Source of the DNA: Bacillus sp. FSL K6-3431
GTDB taxonomy: Bacteria; Bacillota; Bacilli; Bacillales; Bacillaceae_C
DNA: 64,000 bases
Reading direction: 5' to 3'
NCBI RefSeq assembly: GCF_038002605.1
Contig: NZ_JBBOCT010000001.1
Span: 4,588,001-4,652,000, forward strand
Shown: piece after piece, positions 26,237 through 34,768 of the stretch
Numbering within the stretch: position 1 is the stretch's first letter
Layout: each line of letters starts with the position of its first letter
Program-made: the position numbers and the translations under genes
Notes under the pieces: generated by a model
Seen by the model: only the letters and a program-made list of their open reading frames with translations
The model's database searches: none
What the model was told of the DNA's origin: nothing

Positions 26237-27901
26237 ATGAGAAATAAGTTTGCTTTAATTTTGGTTATTATCTTTATGGTAGTAGGGTCCGTACTAGCTG
26301 GATGCAGCAAAAACAGTAGTTCGGATAACCAGGGGGAATCTGGAAAGGTACCTGAACCTGGTGATAAAGATCCATTTGGAAAATATGAAAACACGGTTGT
26401 GGTATCACAAGTCTTTGGGCACGGGAAACCTGAAGATCCTAACACCAAGAAGGGTGTTACACCACAGACAAATGGATATGTAAAAAAGCTAAAAGAAATG
26501 TTAAATATAGATATACAATATGACTGGACAGTACCTACGGAACAATTTGAACAAAAGTTTTCCTTAACAATTGCTTCGGGTGACTTACCGGATGTTATGA
26601 CGATTGATATGAAGCAGTTTGAAAAATTTAAGCAACAGGGCGTATTGGCAGATTTGACGGATGCTTATAATGACTATGCATCTCCAGAGATTAAAAGTTA
26701 TATGGAATTTGATGGAGGAAAAACGTTAGATTTATTTAAACAAGACGGAAAAATATTAGGAATACCTAATTTTGAGGACCCATATATGTCTGCTCAATTT
26801 TTATGGCTCAGGAAGGATTGGTTAGATAAATTAGATTTAAAAGAACCAAAGACCTTGGAAGAGTTACAAAATGTTGCTCAAGCGTTTGTGGATCAAGACC
26901 CTGATGGAAATGGAAAGAATGATACGTATGGGATCGCACTTAATAAGGAACTAATTTCTTGGGGATTTGATGCACGAGGCCTATTTTATTCCATGGGGGC
27001 ATATCCAAAATCTTGGGTTAAAGGAGAAAATGGTGACTTGATTCCAGGTGAAACCCAACCTGAGACGAAGGAAGCATTAAAGTTTATGAATGCTTGGTAT
27101 GCATCAGGAATAATTGATAAAGAATTTGCATTAAAGGACATAGATAAAGCTGTAGAGGATATTGTTGCAGGAAAAGTAGGTATTTCATTCGGTGAATGGT
27201 GGTATCCTGGCTACCCACTTAATACTTCTAAAGAACAAGATCCAAACGCTGAATGGATACCATTGGAGCTTCCAACATATAAGGGAGAAGCGAAAGATTC
27301 ACTTATCCCATCGTTACGACTGGGCTCTGTAGTAGTTGCTACGAAAGACTTTAAACAACCTGAAGCTGTACTAAAAATGATTAATTTCTATCAAGAGATG
27401 CAAAAGCCGGAGTATAAGGATGAGATAACAGTAGAGAACGGATATGTCTATAACTGGTATCAACCAAGAATTTATAAGCCGGACGATTTTAGTCAAGCGT
27501 ATCAAGACGTGAATGAGGCTTTAGAGAAAAAGGCAGAACAAATTGATTCGACTAATTCCACATCAATAAGTATGTTTGAAGCGGCAAAAAAATACTTTGA
27601 TGGTGATGAATCACAATGGGGATTATATTTTAGCCGTGTTGCCGAAGATGGTGGTTGGGGAATGGTAGAGAAAATTCGCGAGAAGGGAAATGTAATTTTT
27701 AATGAATTTGGTGGTGGTACAACCCCGACTATGGTCTCAAAAGGTAGCTCATTAGATAAATTAACAGATGAAACCTTTGTTAAAATAATTATGGGCTCAG
27801 AGTCTATTGATAAGTTTGATGATTATACGGAGAGTTGGAGTAAACTAGGTGGTGATAAGATTACAGAAGAAGTGAATGAATGGTATAAAAATAATAAATA
27901 G
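26237..27901 (+). CDS. LplA/YtcQ-type solute-binding lipoprotein
   Basis: Start placed at ATG 26237, 12 bases inside the longest open frame, because GTGGGGGT is then a properly spaced ribosome site and the protein opens with a signal peptide (lipobox LAGC, Cys23). The 554-residue body belongs to the larger YtcQ/LplA class: IDIQYDWTVPTEQFEQK, SGDLPDVMTID, DPDGNGKNDTYGIAL and a C-terminal block SWSKLGGDKITEEVNEWYK. It precedes its two permease genes, giving a binding protein-permease-permease importer. A strong hairpin follows within the operon. Controlled by the cre site upstream and probably by the adjacent YesM/YesN pair. Ligand unknown; relatives handle plant or algal oligosaccharides. Confidence 0.92.
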   Translation: MRNKFALILVIIFMVVGSVLAGCSKNSSSDNQGESGKVPEPGDKDPFGKYENTVVVSQVFGHGKPEDPNTKKGVTPQTNGYVKKLKEMLNIDIQYDWTVPTEQFEQKFSLTIASGDLPDVMTIDMKQFEKFKQQGVLADLTDAYNDYASPEIKSYMEFDGGKTLDLFKQDGKILGIPNFEDPYMSAQFLWLRKDWLDKLDLKEPKTLEELQNVAQAFVDQDPDGNGKNDTYGIALNKELISWGFDARGLFYSMGAYPKSWVKGENGDLIPGETQPETKEALKFMNAWYASGIIDKEFALKDIDKAVEDIVAGKVGISFGEWWYPGYPLNTSKEQDPNAEWIPLELPTYKGEAKDSLIPSLRLGSVVVATKDFKQPEAVLKMINFYQEMQKPEYKDEITVENGYVYNWYQPRIYKPDDFSQAYQDVNEALEKKAEQIDSTNSTSISMFEAAKKYFDGDESQWGLYFSRVAEDGGWGMVEKIREKGNVIFNEFGGGTTPTMVSKGSSLDKLTDETFVKIIMGSESIDKFDDYTESWSKLGGDKITEEVNEWYKNNK

Positions 27902-28007
27902 TTTATCCGAAATGCTATAGAAAGGTGCCATTACAACGTTTACTTTTCGATATAATTATGTGCTAATCCAACAAATTGTCTACAATAGTTAAGGGTTAAT
28001 AGATTAT

Positions 28008-28039
28008 TAATAAAGAGGGAGAAATCTCCCTCTTTATTA
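28008..28039 (+). other. perfect intercistronic hairpin
   Basis: TAATAAAGAGGGAGA / TCTCCCTCTTTATTA, 15 perfect base pairs with a two-base loop and no T run after it. It lies between the binding-protein and permease genes. It probably protects the 3' end of a processed binding-protein mRNA or partly stops transcription, so that the receptor is made in excess of the permeases. Confidence 0.7.
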
Positions 28040-28064
28040 GATAAGAACGAAGGTGGGTTTTAAA

Positions 28065-28976
28065 TTGAAAAAGGGTCACTTTTTTATGATTCAGTTCAAA
28101 AAAGAATTTCCAATGCATATTATGTTGATCCCAGCTGTTATTTTAACTTTGATCTATGCTTATGGTCCAATGCTTGGAATTGTCATGGCTTTTCAAGACT
28201 TTCAACCGTATTTAGGTTTCTTGAATTCTCCATGGGTAGGTTGGGAAAATTTTGAGTATATTTTCAATTTACCAGATTTCGGACAAATTATTTACAATAC
28301 ATTGCTTATAGCTGTGTCAAAAGTAATATTAGGCCTGCTCGTTCCTTTGATATTAGCTTTGTTACTGAACGAAGTAAGAAAGGTATATTTTTCGCGGATC
28401 ATTCAAACAAGTGTTTTTCTTCCTTACTTTTTATCATGGGCTGTGTTGGGAGGAGTAGTATTTGAGATATTTTCTTTAAATGGTCCGGTCAATGCATTAT
28501 TAGAGTTTTTTAATATTGAACCAATTATGTTCCTTGGAAGTAACGGCTGGTTTCGGACAATTATTATCAGTTCTGATGTTTGGAAAGGTATGGGCTATAA
28601 TATGATCATCTTCTTAGCAGCGATAGTGGGTATTAATCCAAGCTTATATGAATCTGCTGATGTGGATGGTGCTACCCGATGGAAGCAAATGTTACATATT
28701 ACCCTTCCAGGTATACTGCCAATCATCATTTTGTTAGCAACATTAAGTATTGGTGGGATTTTAAGTGCTGGATTTGATCAAATACTAATTTTATATAATC
28801 CAACAGTGTATGAAGGCGCAGATGTTATCGATACATTTGTTTATAGGCTGGGCTTATTTGATCAGCAATATGCAGCAGCTGCAGCGGTTGGTCTCTTTAA
28901 ATCAGTAATATCATTAGGTTTGGTTGGACTTTCATACTTTTTAGCTTTCAAATATACGGATTACCGTATTTTTTGA
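28065..28976 (+). CDS. LplB/YteP-type sugar permease
   Basis: Start chosen at TTG 28065: AGGTGGG lies seven bases upstream, while the GTG at 28053 would sit inside that ribosome site. About 303 residues, six membrane segments, and the conserved FKDFQPYLG-like N-terminal cue (FQDFQPYLGFLNSPWVGWENF). EAA loop SLYESADVDGATRWKQML. Partner of the following permease; receptor is the lipoprotein upstream. No ATPase gene adjoins it. Confidence 0.92.
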   Translation: MKKGHFFMIQFKKEFPMHIMLIPAVILTLIYAYGPMLGIVMAFQDFQPYLGFLNSPWVGWENFEYIFNLPDFGQIIYNTLLIAVSKVILGLLVPLILALLLNEVRKVYFSRIIQTSVFLPYFLSWAVLGGVVFEIFSLNGPVNALLEFFNIEPIMFLGSNGWFRTIIISSDVWKGMGYNMIIFLAAIVGINPSLYESADVDGATRWKQMLHITLPGILPIIILLATLSIGGILSAGFDQILILYNPTVYEGADVIDTFVYRLGLFDQQYAAAAAVGLFKSVISLGLVGLSYFLAFKYTDYRIF

Positions 28977-28996
28977 CATAGAATTGGAGCGATATT

Positions 28997-29881
28997 ATGT
29001 TTTATAAGGAATCAATGGGGCAAAGGATTTTTAACGTTGCGAACATGATATTTTTAACTGGCGTTACATTGTTAGGGATACTTCCTTTTCTTCATTTATT
29101 GGCGGTTTCCCTTAGTTCAAATAGTGCTGCAGTTGCAGGAGAAGTATTTTTTATACCAGTTAAATTTACAACAGTCTCTTATCAATATTTAGCAGAAAAT
29201 GTGGACTTCTTTATTGCATTGTGGATTACTGTTAAAAGGGTAGTTATCGGCACTGTATTAAATATGTTTTTGGTTATTATTACTGCTTACCCTCTGTCAC
29301 GGAGCAATAAGCAGTTTCGTGGTAGAACAGTCTATGTATGGTTTTTTGTGATTACCATGTTTTTCGGTGGGGGACTAATACCTACTTATATGGTAGTTAA
29401 AGACACAGGGATACTTGATTCGATTTGGGCATTGATCTTACCAGGCGCATTGAATGTTTTTTATATGGTTATGTTATTAAACTTCTTTCGCAATATTCCC
29501 AAGGATCTAGAAGAAGCTGCTACTGTAGATGGTGCCGGACACTGGACATTGCTATTTAAAATTTATTTACCGATCTCATTGCCTTCACTGGCTACAATCC
29601 TATTATTTACCATTGTCGGACACTGGAATTCTTGGTTTGATGGAATTTTATACATGAATTCACCGGCAAACTATCCTTTACAATCCTACCTATCTACTTT
29701 AATAACATCGATTAATGTGCAAGCGATATCATCAGAAGATTTAAGTAGACTCCAAGAAATGGGATCAAAAACATTAAGAACGGCACAAATATTTATGGGG
29801 ATTTTGCCGGTTTTACTAGTGTATCCATTTTTGCAGAAATACTTTATTAAAGGTATAACACTCGGTAGTGTGAAGGAATAA
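28997..29881 (+). CDS. LplC/YtcP-type sugar permease
   Basis: A 294-residue permease with six membrane segments, the ALILPGALNVFYMVMLLNFF stretch typical of YtcP proteins, EAA loop KDLEEAATVDGAGHWTLLF, and the terminal KYFIKGITLGSVKE motif. Twenty bases follow the preceding stop. Completes the third permease pair of the window. The GH16-like gene starts 53 bases later, so the import genes and an enzyme gene are probably co-transcribed. Confidence 0.93.
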   Translation: MFYKESMGQRIFNVANMIFLTGVTLLGILPFLHLLAVSLSSNSAAVAGEVFFIPVKFTTVSYQYLAENVDFFIALWITVKRVVIGTVLNMFLVIITAYPLSRSNKQFRGRTVYVWFFVITMFFGGGLIPTYMVVKDTGILDSIWALILPGALNVFYMVMLLNFFRNIPKDLEEAATVDGAGHWTLLFKIYLPISLPSLATILLFTIVGHWNSWFDGILYMNSPANYPLQSYLSTLITSINVQAISSEDLSRLQEMGSKTLRTAQIFMGILPVLLVYPFLQKYFIKGITLGSVKE

Positions 29882-29934
29882 ATGAAAAGCTAAGTGGTTC
29901 AACCATAAAAATAAGTAAATAAAGGAGAAAGGCT

Positions 29935-31785
29935 ATGGAAGGGTGCAATGAATTAGAAACTATTAAGCAAATAGAGGTTGTTGATCGCGAGATAGGTATG
30001 CCAGTTTCACAAAGTTTAAAAATTCCATTCTCAGGTTGTACGAGGAGAAGGTTTACAGCAAATGCTGTAATAAATAATCATACTAAAAGGAAAATAGACG
30101 ATGTTATTTGGTCTCTATCGGCTAAGGTTAATGGGATAACAATTGATCAAGAAGGATTATTAGTCATTACACCAGAAGCTAATATGGCTACTTTTAAAGT
30201 TGTTGCTAGATATAAAGATAACATGATTATTAGAGGAGAGACTGAAGTGCAGGTGATTAAAACCTCAGGACGAGATATCCCACCGAATCCTTTGGAAAGG
30301 GATGGTTGGAAATTATATTTTCATGATGAATTCGATACAGGGATGTTAGATCGCTCTGTTTGGGCTGATCAATATATCAGAAATTGGTCTGATGATATAC
30401 GTTCTAAAACTAATTACTTTTTTGAAGATGGTGCAATAGTCATTAAAGCTGATACAGATTCACAATCATGGAGCCCGTTTGATCCTAACGAAAACTCGAG
30501 TATTACTTCTTTTGAAAAAACATATTTACATCGGTTTGGGTCGAATGTAAATGAATCAAGCCGAATTATTCCAGAGTATGATGGTTTGGCAACGAAGTAT
30601 GGATATTTTGAAATTCGCGCTAAACTTCCTGATACAGGTGATGGTAGTCATGTTGCCTGGTGGATGATTGGTGTACAAGATGACCAAAACATCAACCCGC
30701 ATGTTGAAGATCCGACCGTTGTGGATAAGCGCTCATCGAATGAGACGGGAGAAGTAGATATTATTGAAATCGGTTTGGATGAATTAACTTCCTGGAGACC
30801 TGTCATGCATCCTAATGATAGTACAAGTCTGGAATATTTGTATGTGCCTGAGACAATATTCCATTTCGATCCAGGCAATGAGTTTCATATATATGGTTTT
30901 GAGTGGGATGAAAAAGGGACAAAATACTATATTGATAATCAATTAGCCCAGGTCACAGATCGTACATTTGATTATAGAATGATGACCTTTTTAGGATTAT
31001 ATCCTCAAGGTGGAATGGGGAAGGCTAATAAAATTTTCCCAAAAGAATTTGCAATTGATTATGTTCGAATTTATAAAAAAGATGAGCCTATAAAAGCGAA
31101 TGATATTATGTTTGATAAGAATAATAGGCCGTACTCTGTTGAAAAACCTACAAATACTACTAGCAAAAATTTCCGATTGACAGCAACCGTATTAGATCAA
31201 TTTGATAAGCCAATGCAAGATATCCCACTAGAATGGCAGTTTTCAGAAAGTATTTCTGGGGGAAATGCGAAAAGTATTCCAGGAGCTTCTATTGATCGTG
31301 AAACAGGAGAAATTTCTATGACTAATCAGATATCCGAAAAAACAGATTTGTTTATTACAGCTAAAGTAAAATCAGACTTGAAAGTGAAGAAGGTTTTTCA
31401 TATGAAAGTGTCTTCTGCAACATCCAAACCGTTATTTATTCATTTTATGCGCCATAAAAAGCTGATGGAATTAAAGATACCAAAGGGCGCAGAAATTAGT
31501 GAAATTATGTTTGAAGCAAGGCTGATTGATCAGTATGGAAAGCAAGTGAATGGTGAGCTATCATGGCAATTGGCGGAAGGAACCACCATAAGGGATTCGA
31601 CAAATATAAATGGTATATCCATTGACCCTGATAAGGGTATTCTTACATTGACTAGTTCAGCCCGTGGTGGAACGCACTTTTTCGTTCAAGTGAAATCAGC
31701 CTACCAGTCTAAAGAGACAAATAAATATAAATTGGACAATACCATTTATGGTCATCAATTAATCAAACTGGTACATGCCACCTGA
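29935..31785 (+). CDS. GH16-family protein flanked by Ig-like domains, no signal peptide
   Basis: A 616-residue protein. Residues about 25-110 and 390-610 look like Ig/BIG-type beta domains (recurring ITIDQEGLLVITPEANM, ISIDPDKGILTL). The middle (about 120-385) is a GH16 fold with WKLYFHDEFD, FEIRAKLPDTGDGSHVAWW and the catalytic motif GEVDIIE, placing the nucleophile at Glu273 and the acid/base at Glu278. The ExDxxE spacing is the beta-bulge type, found in laminarinases, agarases and carrageenases. No signal peptide is visible at the start (MEGCNELETIKQ), although AGGAGAAAG and a good ATG define it. It should therefore act in the cytoplasm on imported oligosaccharide, which is unusual for GH16. 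Exact substrate unknown. Confidence 0.85.
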   Translation: MEGCNELETIKQIEVVDREIGMPVSQSLKIPFSGCTRRRFTANAVINNHTKRKIDDVIWSLSAKVNGITIDQEGLLVITPEANMATFKVVARYKDNMIIRGETEVQVIKTSGRDIPPNPLERDGWKLYFHDEFDTGMLDRSVWADQYIRNWSDDIRSKTNYFFEDGAIVIKADTDSQSWSPFDPNENSSITSFEKTYLHRFGSNVNESSRIIPEYDGLATKYGYFEIRAKLPDTGDGSHVAWWMIGVQDDQNINPHVEDPTVVDKRSSNETGEVDIIEIGLDELTSWRPVMHPNDSTSLEYLYVPETIFHFDPGNEFHIYGFEWDEKGTKYYIDNQLAQVTDRTFDYRMMTFLGLYPQGGMGKANKIFPKEFAIDYVRIYKKDEPIKANDIMFDKNNRPYSVEKPTNTTSKNFRLTATVLDQFDKPMQDIPLEWQFSESISGGNAKSIPGASIDRETGEISMTNQISEKTDLFITAKVKSDLKVKKVFHMKVSSATSKPLFIHFMRHKKLMELKIPKGAEISEIMFEARLIDQYGKQVNGELSWQLAEGTTIRDSTNINGISIDPDKGILTLTSSARGGTHFFVQVKSAYQSKETNKYKLDNTIYGHQLIKLVHAT

Positions 31786-31898
31786 CACTAAACTATTAGT
31801 TATTGTAATAGGGAGGAAATCAAAGATCCGTATCGAATTAGAAGAAGGTGTAGACTCTAAGTCTATGTATTATAGAAATAAATCAAAGGAGTGATGGT

Positions 31899-32720
31899 AT
31901 GGTTAATAAAATTGAACGAGTATTTGTGATCGGCCTGGACGGTGCCGGTAATTTTATCAAAGATACAGATTCACCAAACATCCATCAATTATTGGAAAAC
32001 GGGGTTCTTACTTATTCGGGACAAGCTTCATACCCTACGATTAGTGCAGAGTGTTGGGGCTCTATTTTGCATGGTGTATTGCCAGAAAAGCATGGGTTAA
32101 ATAATGATTTGATTTCGGCAGAGACCTACCCTGAAGATTCACCATTTCCTTCTTTTTTTAAGGTGATGAAGGATGCATGGCCGGATTGTAAATTAGCTGC
32201 ATTTAGTGAATGGGCACCTATTAATCATGGGATTATCGAACAATCTACGCAGCATCAAGCGGTATCCAAGCCGGATGAAGAATTGGTTCATGCAGCAGCT
32301 GCCTATATTCGTGAAAACCAAGATTTAAAGGGGATGTTTGTGCAAATTGATACGCCAGATGCTGCGGGACATCAGCATGGATATGGGACAAAACCGTACT
32401 TGGATAGTATCACGAAGACAGACCGTTTTGTAGGTGTTATTATTGAAGCGATTAAGGATGCTGGACTGCTGGATAGTAGTTTGATAATCATTACGTCAGA
32501 TCATGGCGGCGGCGGAGATCATCATTATTCTCATGGTAGTAATCATCCTCAAGATATGACAGTTTTCTGGGGATGTCATGGACCAGGAGTAAATACAGAG
32601 GCGCAATTGGAGGAAGGCTTTAGGAATATGAATACTGCGGCAATCGTACTGCATGCTTTTGGCTTAGCGATCCCAGAACAATATGATGCCAAGTTACCAA
32701 GTGGATTGTTTTTGCAGTAG
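31899..32720 (+). CDS. alkaline-phosphatase-superfamily hydrolase (phosphodiesterase/sulfatase-like), copy 1
   Basis: A 273-residue cytoplasmic metalloenzyme of the alkaline phosphatase/nucleotide pyrophosphatase superfamily. Metal and catalytic cues: VIGLDGAG (Asp14), PTISAECWGS with nucleophile Ser49 or Thr47, DTPDAAGHQHGYG (Asp and His), ITSDHGGGGDHH (Asp-His), and a terminal HG histidine (WGCHGPG). All metal ligands expected of the superfamily are present, so it should be active. Lacking the sulfatase Cys/Ser motif, it is more likely a phosphatase or phosphodiesterase than a formylglycine sulfatase, but the substrate is unknown. GGAG precedes the ATG. A close duplicate lies at 38594-39415. 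Confidence 0.82.
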   Translation: MVNKIERVFVIGLDGAGNFIKDTDSPNIHQLLENGVLTYSGQASYPTISAECWGSILHGVLPEKHGLNNDLISAETYPEDSPFPSFFKVMKDAWPDCKLAAFSEWAPINHGIIEQSTQHQAVSKPDEELVHAAAAYIRENQDLKGMFVQIDTPDAAGHQHGYGTKPYLDSITKTDRFVGVIIEAIKDAGLLDSSLIIITSDHGGGGDHHYSHGSNHPQDMTVFWGCHGPGVNTEAQLEEGFRNMNTAAIVLHAFGLAIPEQYDAKLPSGLFLQ

Positions 32721-33095
32721 TAATTGCGCTTCAATGTCAAGGATTTGGTGAATTAAAGCGGCAAGTAGACTCCTCAGGGGTGTTTAAACGGTCCGGTAAA
32801 AGATTTTGTCAGCCAGCTTCTCCTCTCATACGTATAGGAAAGGAACCTCTGTTAAGTGTCCTGTGAGCAAATACAGAAGAGGTCAGCACTTCCTGTGCAA
32901 GCCTCGGTGATCGAAGGCTGAAAGAAGGGGTACTCTTTCGGTAAAATATGATAGAACATTCTTGAGTGGTGAGATTTGACACTAAAATAGCAGAGCTACC
33001 TTTTGCGAGTCCACTGAAAAAGTACTCCTAATGCACTCAAAAGAATATTAAAACTAATGGATAAAAGTAAGGGTAAAATAATAAGTACTTGATGG

Positions 33096-33141
33096 AAAAA
33101 GACGACTCAAATTCTTTTTGAATTTTAGAGTCGTCTTTTTT
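33096..33141 (+). terminator. terminator-like hairpin
   Basis: AAAAAGACGACTC...GAGTCGTCTTTTTT, with AAATTC/GAATTT extending the stem. A long A/T-flanked stem works in both directions. It lies about 380 bases after the phosphatase-like gene. Confidence 0.75.
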
Positions 33142-33184
33142 GGTACTACCGTCCAGTACCTTTAAAAATGGAAATATTTTCAGT

Positions 33185-33260
33185 CCCCTCGCTTGAGACG
33201 CGCCTGCGGGGTCTCAACTGACCCGTTTTTCTCACGCCTTCCGCTACAATCAACTTAGTG
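33185..33260 (+). repeat. degraded dispersed Bacillaceae-type repeat
   Basis: CCTGCGGGGTCTCAACTGACCCG followed by CTCACGCCTTCCGCTACAATCAAC (split around 33210-33254) resembles a GC-rich element I recall scattered between genes in many Bacillaceae. Its GC content is clearly above its surroundings. Identification is from memory. Confidence 0.45.
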
Positions 33261-33300
33261 ATTACAGCCATAATAATAATAATGTACTATCCTTGACTTA

Positions 33301-33360
33301 GTTTGTACCAACGAATGACAAAAAGTGTACCACTGAATGACAGACTGTTTACCACTTCAT
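33301..33360. mobile_element. solitary IS21-family-like terminal repeats
   Basis: Three repeated units in 60 bases: TGTACCAACGAATGACA, TGTACCACTGAATGACA and TTTACCACTTCAT. Multiple short tandem terminal repeats with ACCAC..ATGACA are the pattern of IS21-family ends, which istA/istB transposases bind. No transposase gene is present, so this is a remnant. Confidence 0.5.
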
Positions 33361-33492
33361 ATCTTCTGGAAGGTCAAAGGTAAAAATGTTTTAATTATTA
33401 TACAAATTTAATTGATTTCCAAGAAGGATCAGTCTTCCGCCGGGCGCTTCGATTTAGCTCGTATAAAGTGTTATGATGATTTCACCTTTTTG

Positions 33493-33528
33493 GCCACTTC
33501 CCTTTGTTGCAAATCAAACGGAAGTGGC
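33493..33528 (+). terminator. terminator-like hairpin
   Basis: GCCACTTCC...GGAAGTGGC, nine perfect base pairs followed by TTTAATC. It lies about 160 bases before the stress-protein gene. Confidence 0.6.
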
Positions 33529-33685
33529 TTTAATCTAATTTTCATTAGCCTAAGCCATCAAATGTCCCTGTGGACCACTCTTTAAAAGGCTTCCCCCTTA
33601 TCTAACGTTTAAAATCCGCAACTTCTGCAAAGGATAATGGAGAATAAGGCTGCATGCCAATAACAAACCTAAAGAGGTGAGCGAT

Positions 33686-34192
33686 ATGACTACTACTCCT
33701 GATCCAGACCAAGATGCAATTGAGACAGTAAGGAATTTAATTAAAGGAATCGACATCGCTATGTTAACAACAGTTACCGAGGAAGGCTTAGTATCACGTC
33801 CCATGAAGACGCAAGAGGTTGAATTTGATAGCGACTTATGGTTCATGACAATGAAAGATACAGACAAGTATGACGAACTTCTTCGTTACCCGAATGTGAA
33901 TATATCATATGTTGGAAAGTCGTATGTTTCCATTCGTGGTACTGCTGAGCTTGTGAATAACAGGGAAAAGATAAAAGAACTGTGGAATATTGCCTACGAA
34001 AAGATGCTACAAACGACTAGTGATGATCCTAATCTTATTTTAATCAAGGTTAAAGCTAACGTAGCAGAGTATTGGGAGATGGGTAATTGGACTAAGATGG
34101 TCAAACAGTTATTCGATAAACTAGCAGGTACAGATTCCGATGAAACAGATATTAACCAAGTAGTTGATTTAAATAATAACAAACAGGATTAA
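33686..34192 (+). CDS. pyridoxamine-phosphate-oxidase-fold general stress protein
   Basis: Start moved to ATG 33686, since AAAGAGGTGA directly before it is the ribosome site and would be partly used up by the GTG at 33677. The 168-residue protein has the split-barrel flavin-binding fold of general stress protein 26 (B. subtilis YdaG type): IDIAMLTTVTEEGLVSRPM, LWFMTMKDTDKYDELL, VNISYVGKSYVSIRGTAEL and IKVKANVAEYWEM. Cytoplasmic, probably a flavin- or F420-type stress protein. Unrelated to sugar use, and the first gene of an ordinary block that interrupts the island. Confidence 0.85.
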   Translation: MTTTPDPDQDAIETVRNLIKGIDIAMLTTVTEEGLVSRPMKTQEVEFDSDLWFMTMKDTDKYDELLRYPNVNISYVGKSYVSIRGTAELVNNREKIKELWNIAYEKMLQTTSDDPNLILIKVKANVAEYWEMGNWTKMVKQLFDKLAGTDSDETDINQVVDLNNNKQD

Positions 34193-34264
34193 CACGAGAA
34201 GCATAGGGACGAAGCTCCTTCTTCATATTTTGTAAAGGGAAGCGTCCGAAACGTCCCTGTGCTT

Positions 34265-34318
34265 CAATCCTATTAAACACTGATTCCGTCTGCAAAGAGT
34301 CAGTGTTTAATAGGATTG
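34265..34318. repeat. large perfect inverted repeat
   Basis: CAATCCTATTAAACACTGA and its exact reverse complement, 19 base pairs with a 16-base loop. No T run follows, so it may not terminate. It directly follows another inverted repeat with AGGGACG/CGTCCCT arms (34205-34258) of the kind common between Bacillus genes. Confidence 0.7.
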
Positions 34319-34451
34319 CCACGAATTTTCACCATGATCCTTATCTATCCCTATTTAATTTAGGTTTTCTTTAAAAAAACCCCAATAAAGTCTCTTGTAA
34401 ATTCAATGCGAAGATAATTAGAACGGATTCTCGCCATAAATAAAATCTTAA

Positions 34452-34480
34452 ACATATATTAATGTTTAATTGGCACAATA
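34452..34480 (+). promoter_or_regulatory. possible SigmaG-type promoter of splAB
   Basis: ACATA (34452-34456), 17-base spacer, CACAATA (34474-34480), close to the forespore SigmaG -10 pattern CATNNTA. In B. subtilis splAB is made in the forespore by SigmaG. The -35 match is weak. Confidence 0.35.
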
Positions 34481-34510
34481 AAAAGAAAAACGTAGAAAAT
34501 GGGTGTAAAC

Positions 34511-34768
34511 ATGGACATGGATCAAAACTATAAACCAGGAGAAATTGTGTATATAATCATTCGCAATCCACACGTACAAGATGTAGCGCATGTTCAACAG
34601 GCAGCAATTGTACAACATCCGGAAAATCCGAATAAGCTAGCACTATTTACCCACGATAATTACTATCCAGTGACAGATGAATTAGCTATTTTCACAACTG
34701 AAGAGGAAGCTGAAAATGCTTATCAAGAAGCATTCGGCAGCTTCGAAAATGGTGAATTCTATGGTTAA
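34511..34768 (+). CDS. splA: SplA-family regulator of spore photoproduct lyase
   Basis: A small (85-residue) protein recognised by YKPGEIVYIIIRNPHVQDVA and the LALFTHDNYYPVTDELAIF block of the SplA family, and by its overlap of 8 bases with splB. In B. subtilis SplA negatively controls splB expression. Start set at ATG 34511, which has GGGTG five bases upstream; ATG 34499 in the same frame lacks a ribosome site. Confined to spore-formers. Confidence 0.85.
   Translation: MDMDQNYKPGEIVYIIIRNPHVQDVAHVQQAAIVQHPENPNKLALFTHDNYYPVTDELAIFTTEEEAENAYQEAFGSFENGEFYG

Larger units (their letters stand above)
32721..33685 (+). other. scarred gene-free stretch with repeat and mobile-element remnants
   Basis: No intact gene. 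From left to right: a run of hairpins (about 32845-32930: CCTCTGT...ACAGaAGAGG, GCAC-N4-GTGC, AGCCT...AAGGCT) that looks like a structured RNA or intron fragment; a terminator-like hairpin (33096-33141); a dispersed-repeat copy (33185-33260); an IS21-like end (33301-33360); and another terminator (33493-33528). Confidence 0.45.
34193..34510 (+). other. gene-free stretch with two inverted repeats
   Basis: Holds an AGGGACG...CGTCCCT inverted repeat (34205-34258), a 19-bp-stem hairpin (34265-34318) and a possible SigmaG-type promoter before splA (34452-34480). No gene was seen. Confidence 0.5.
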
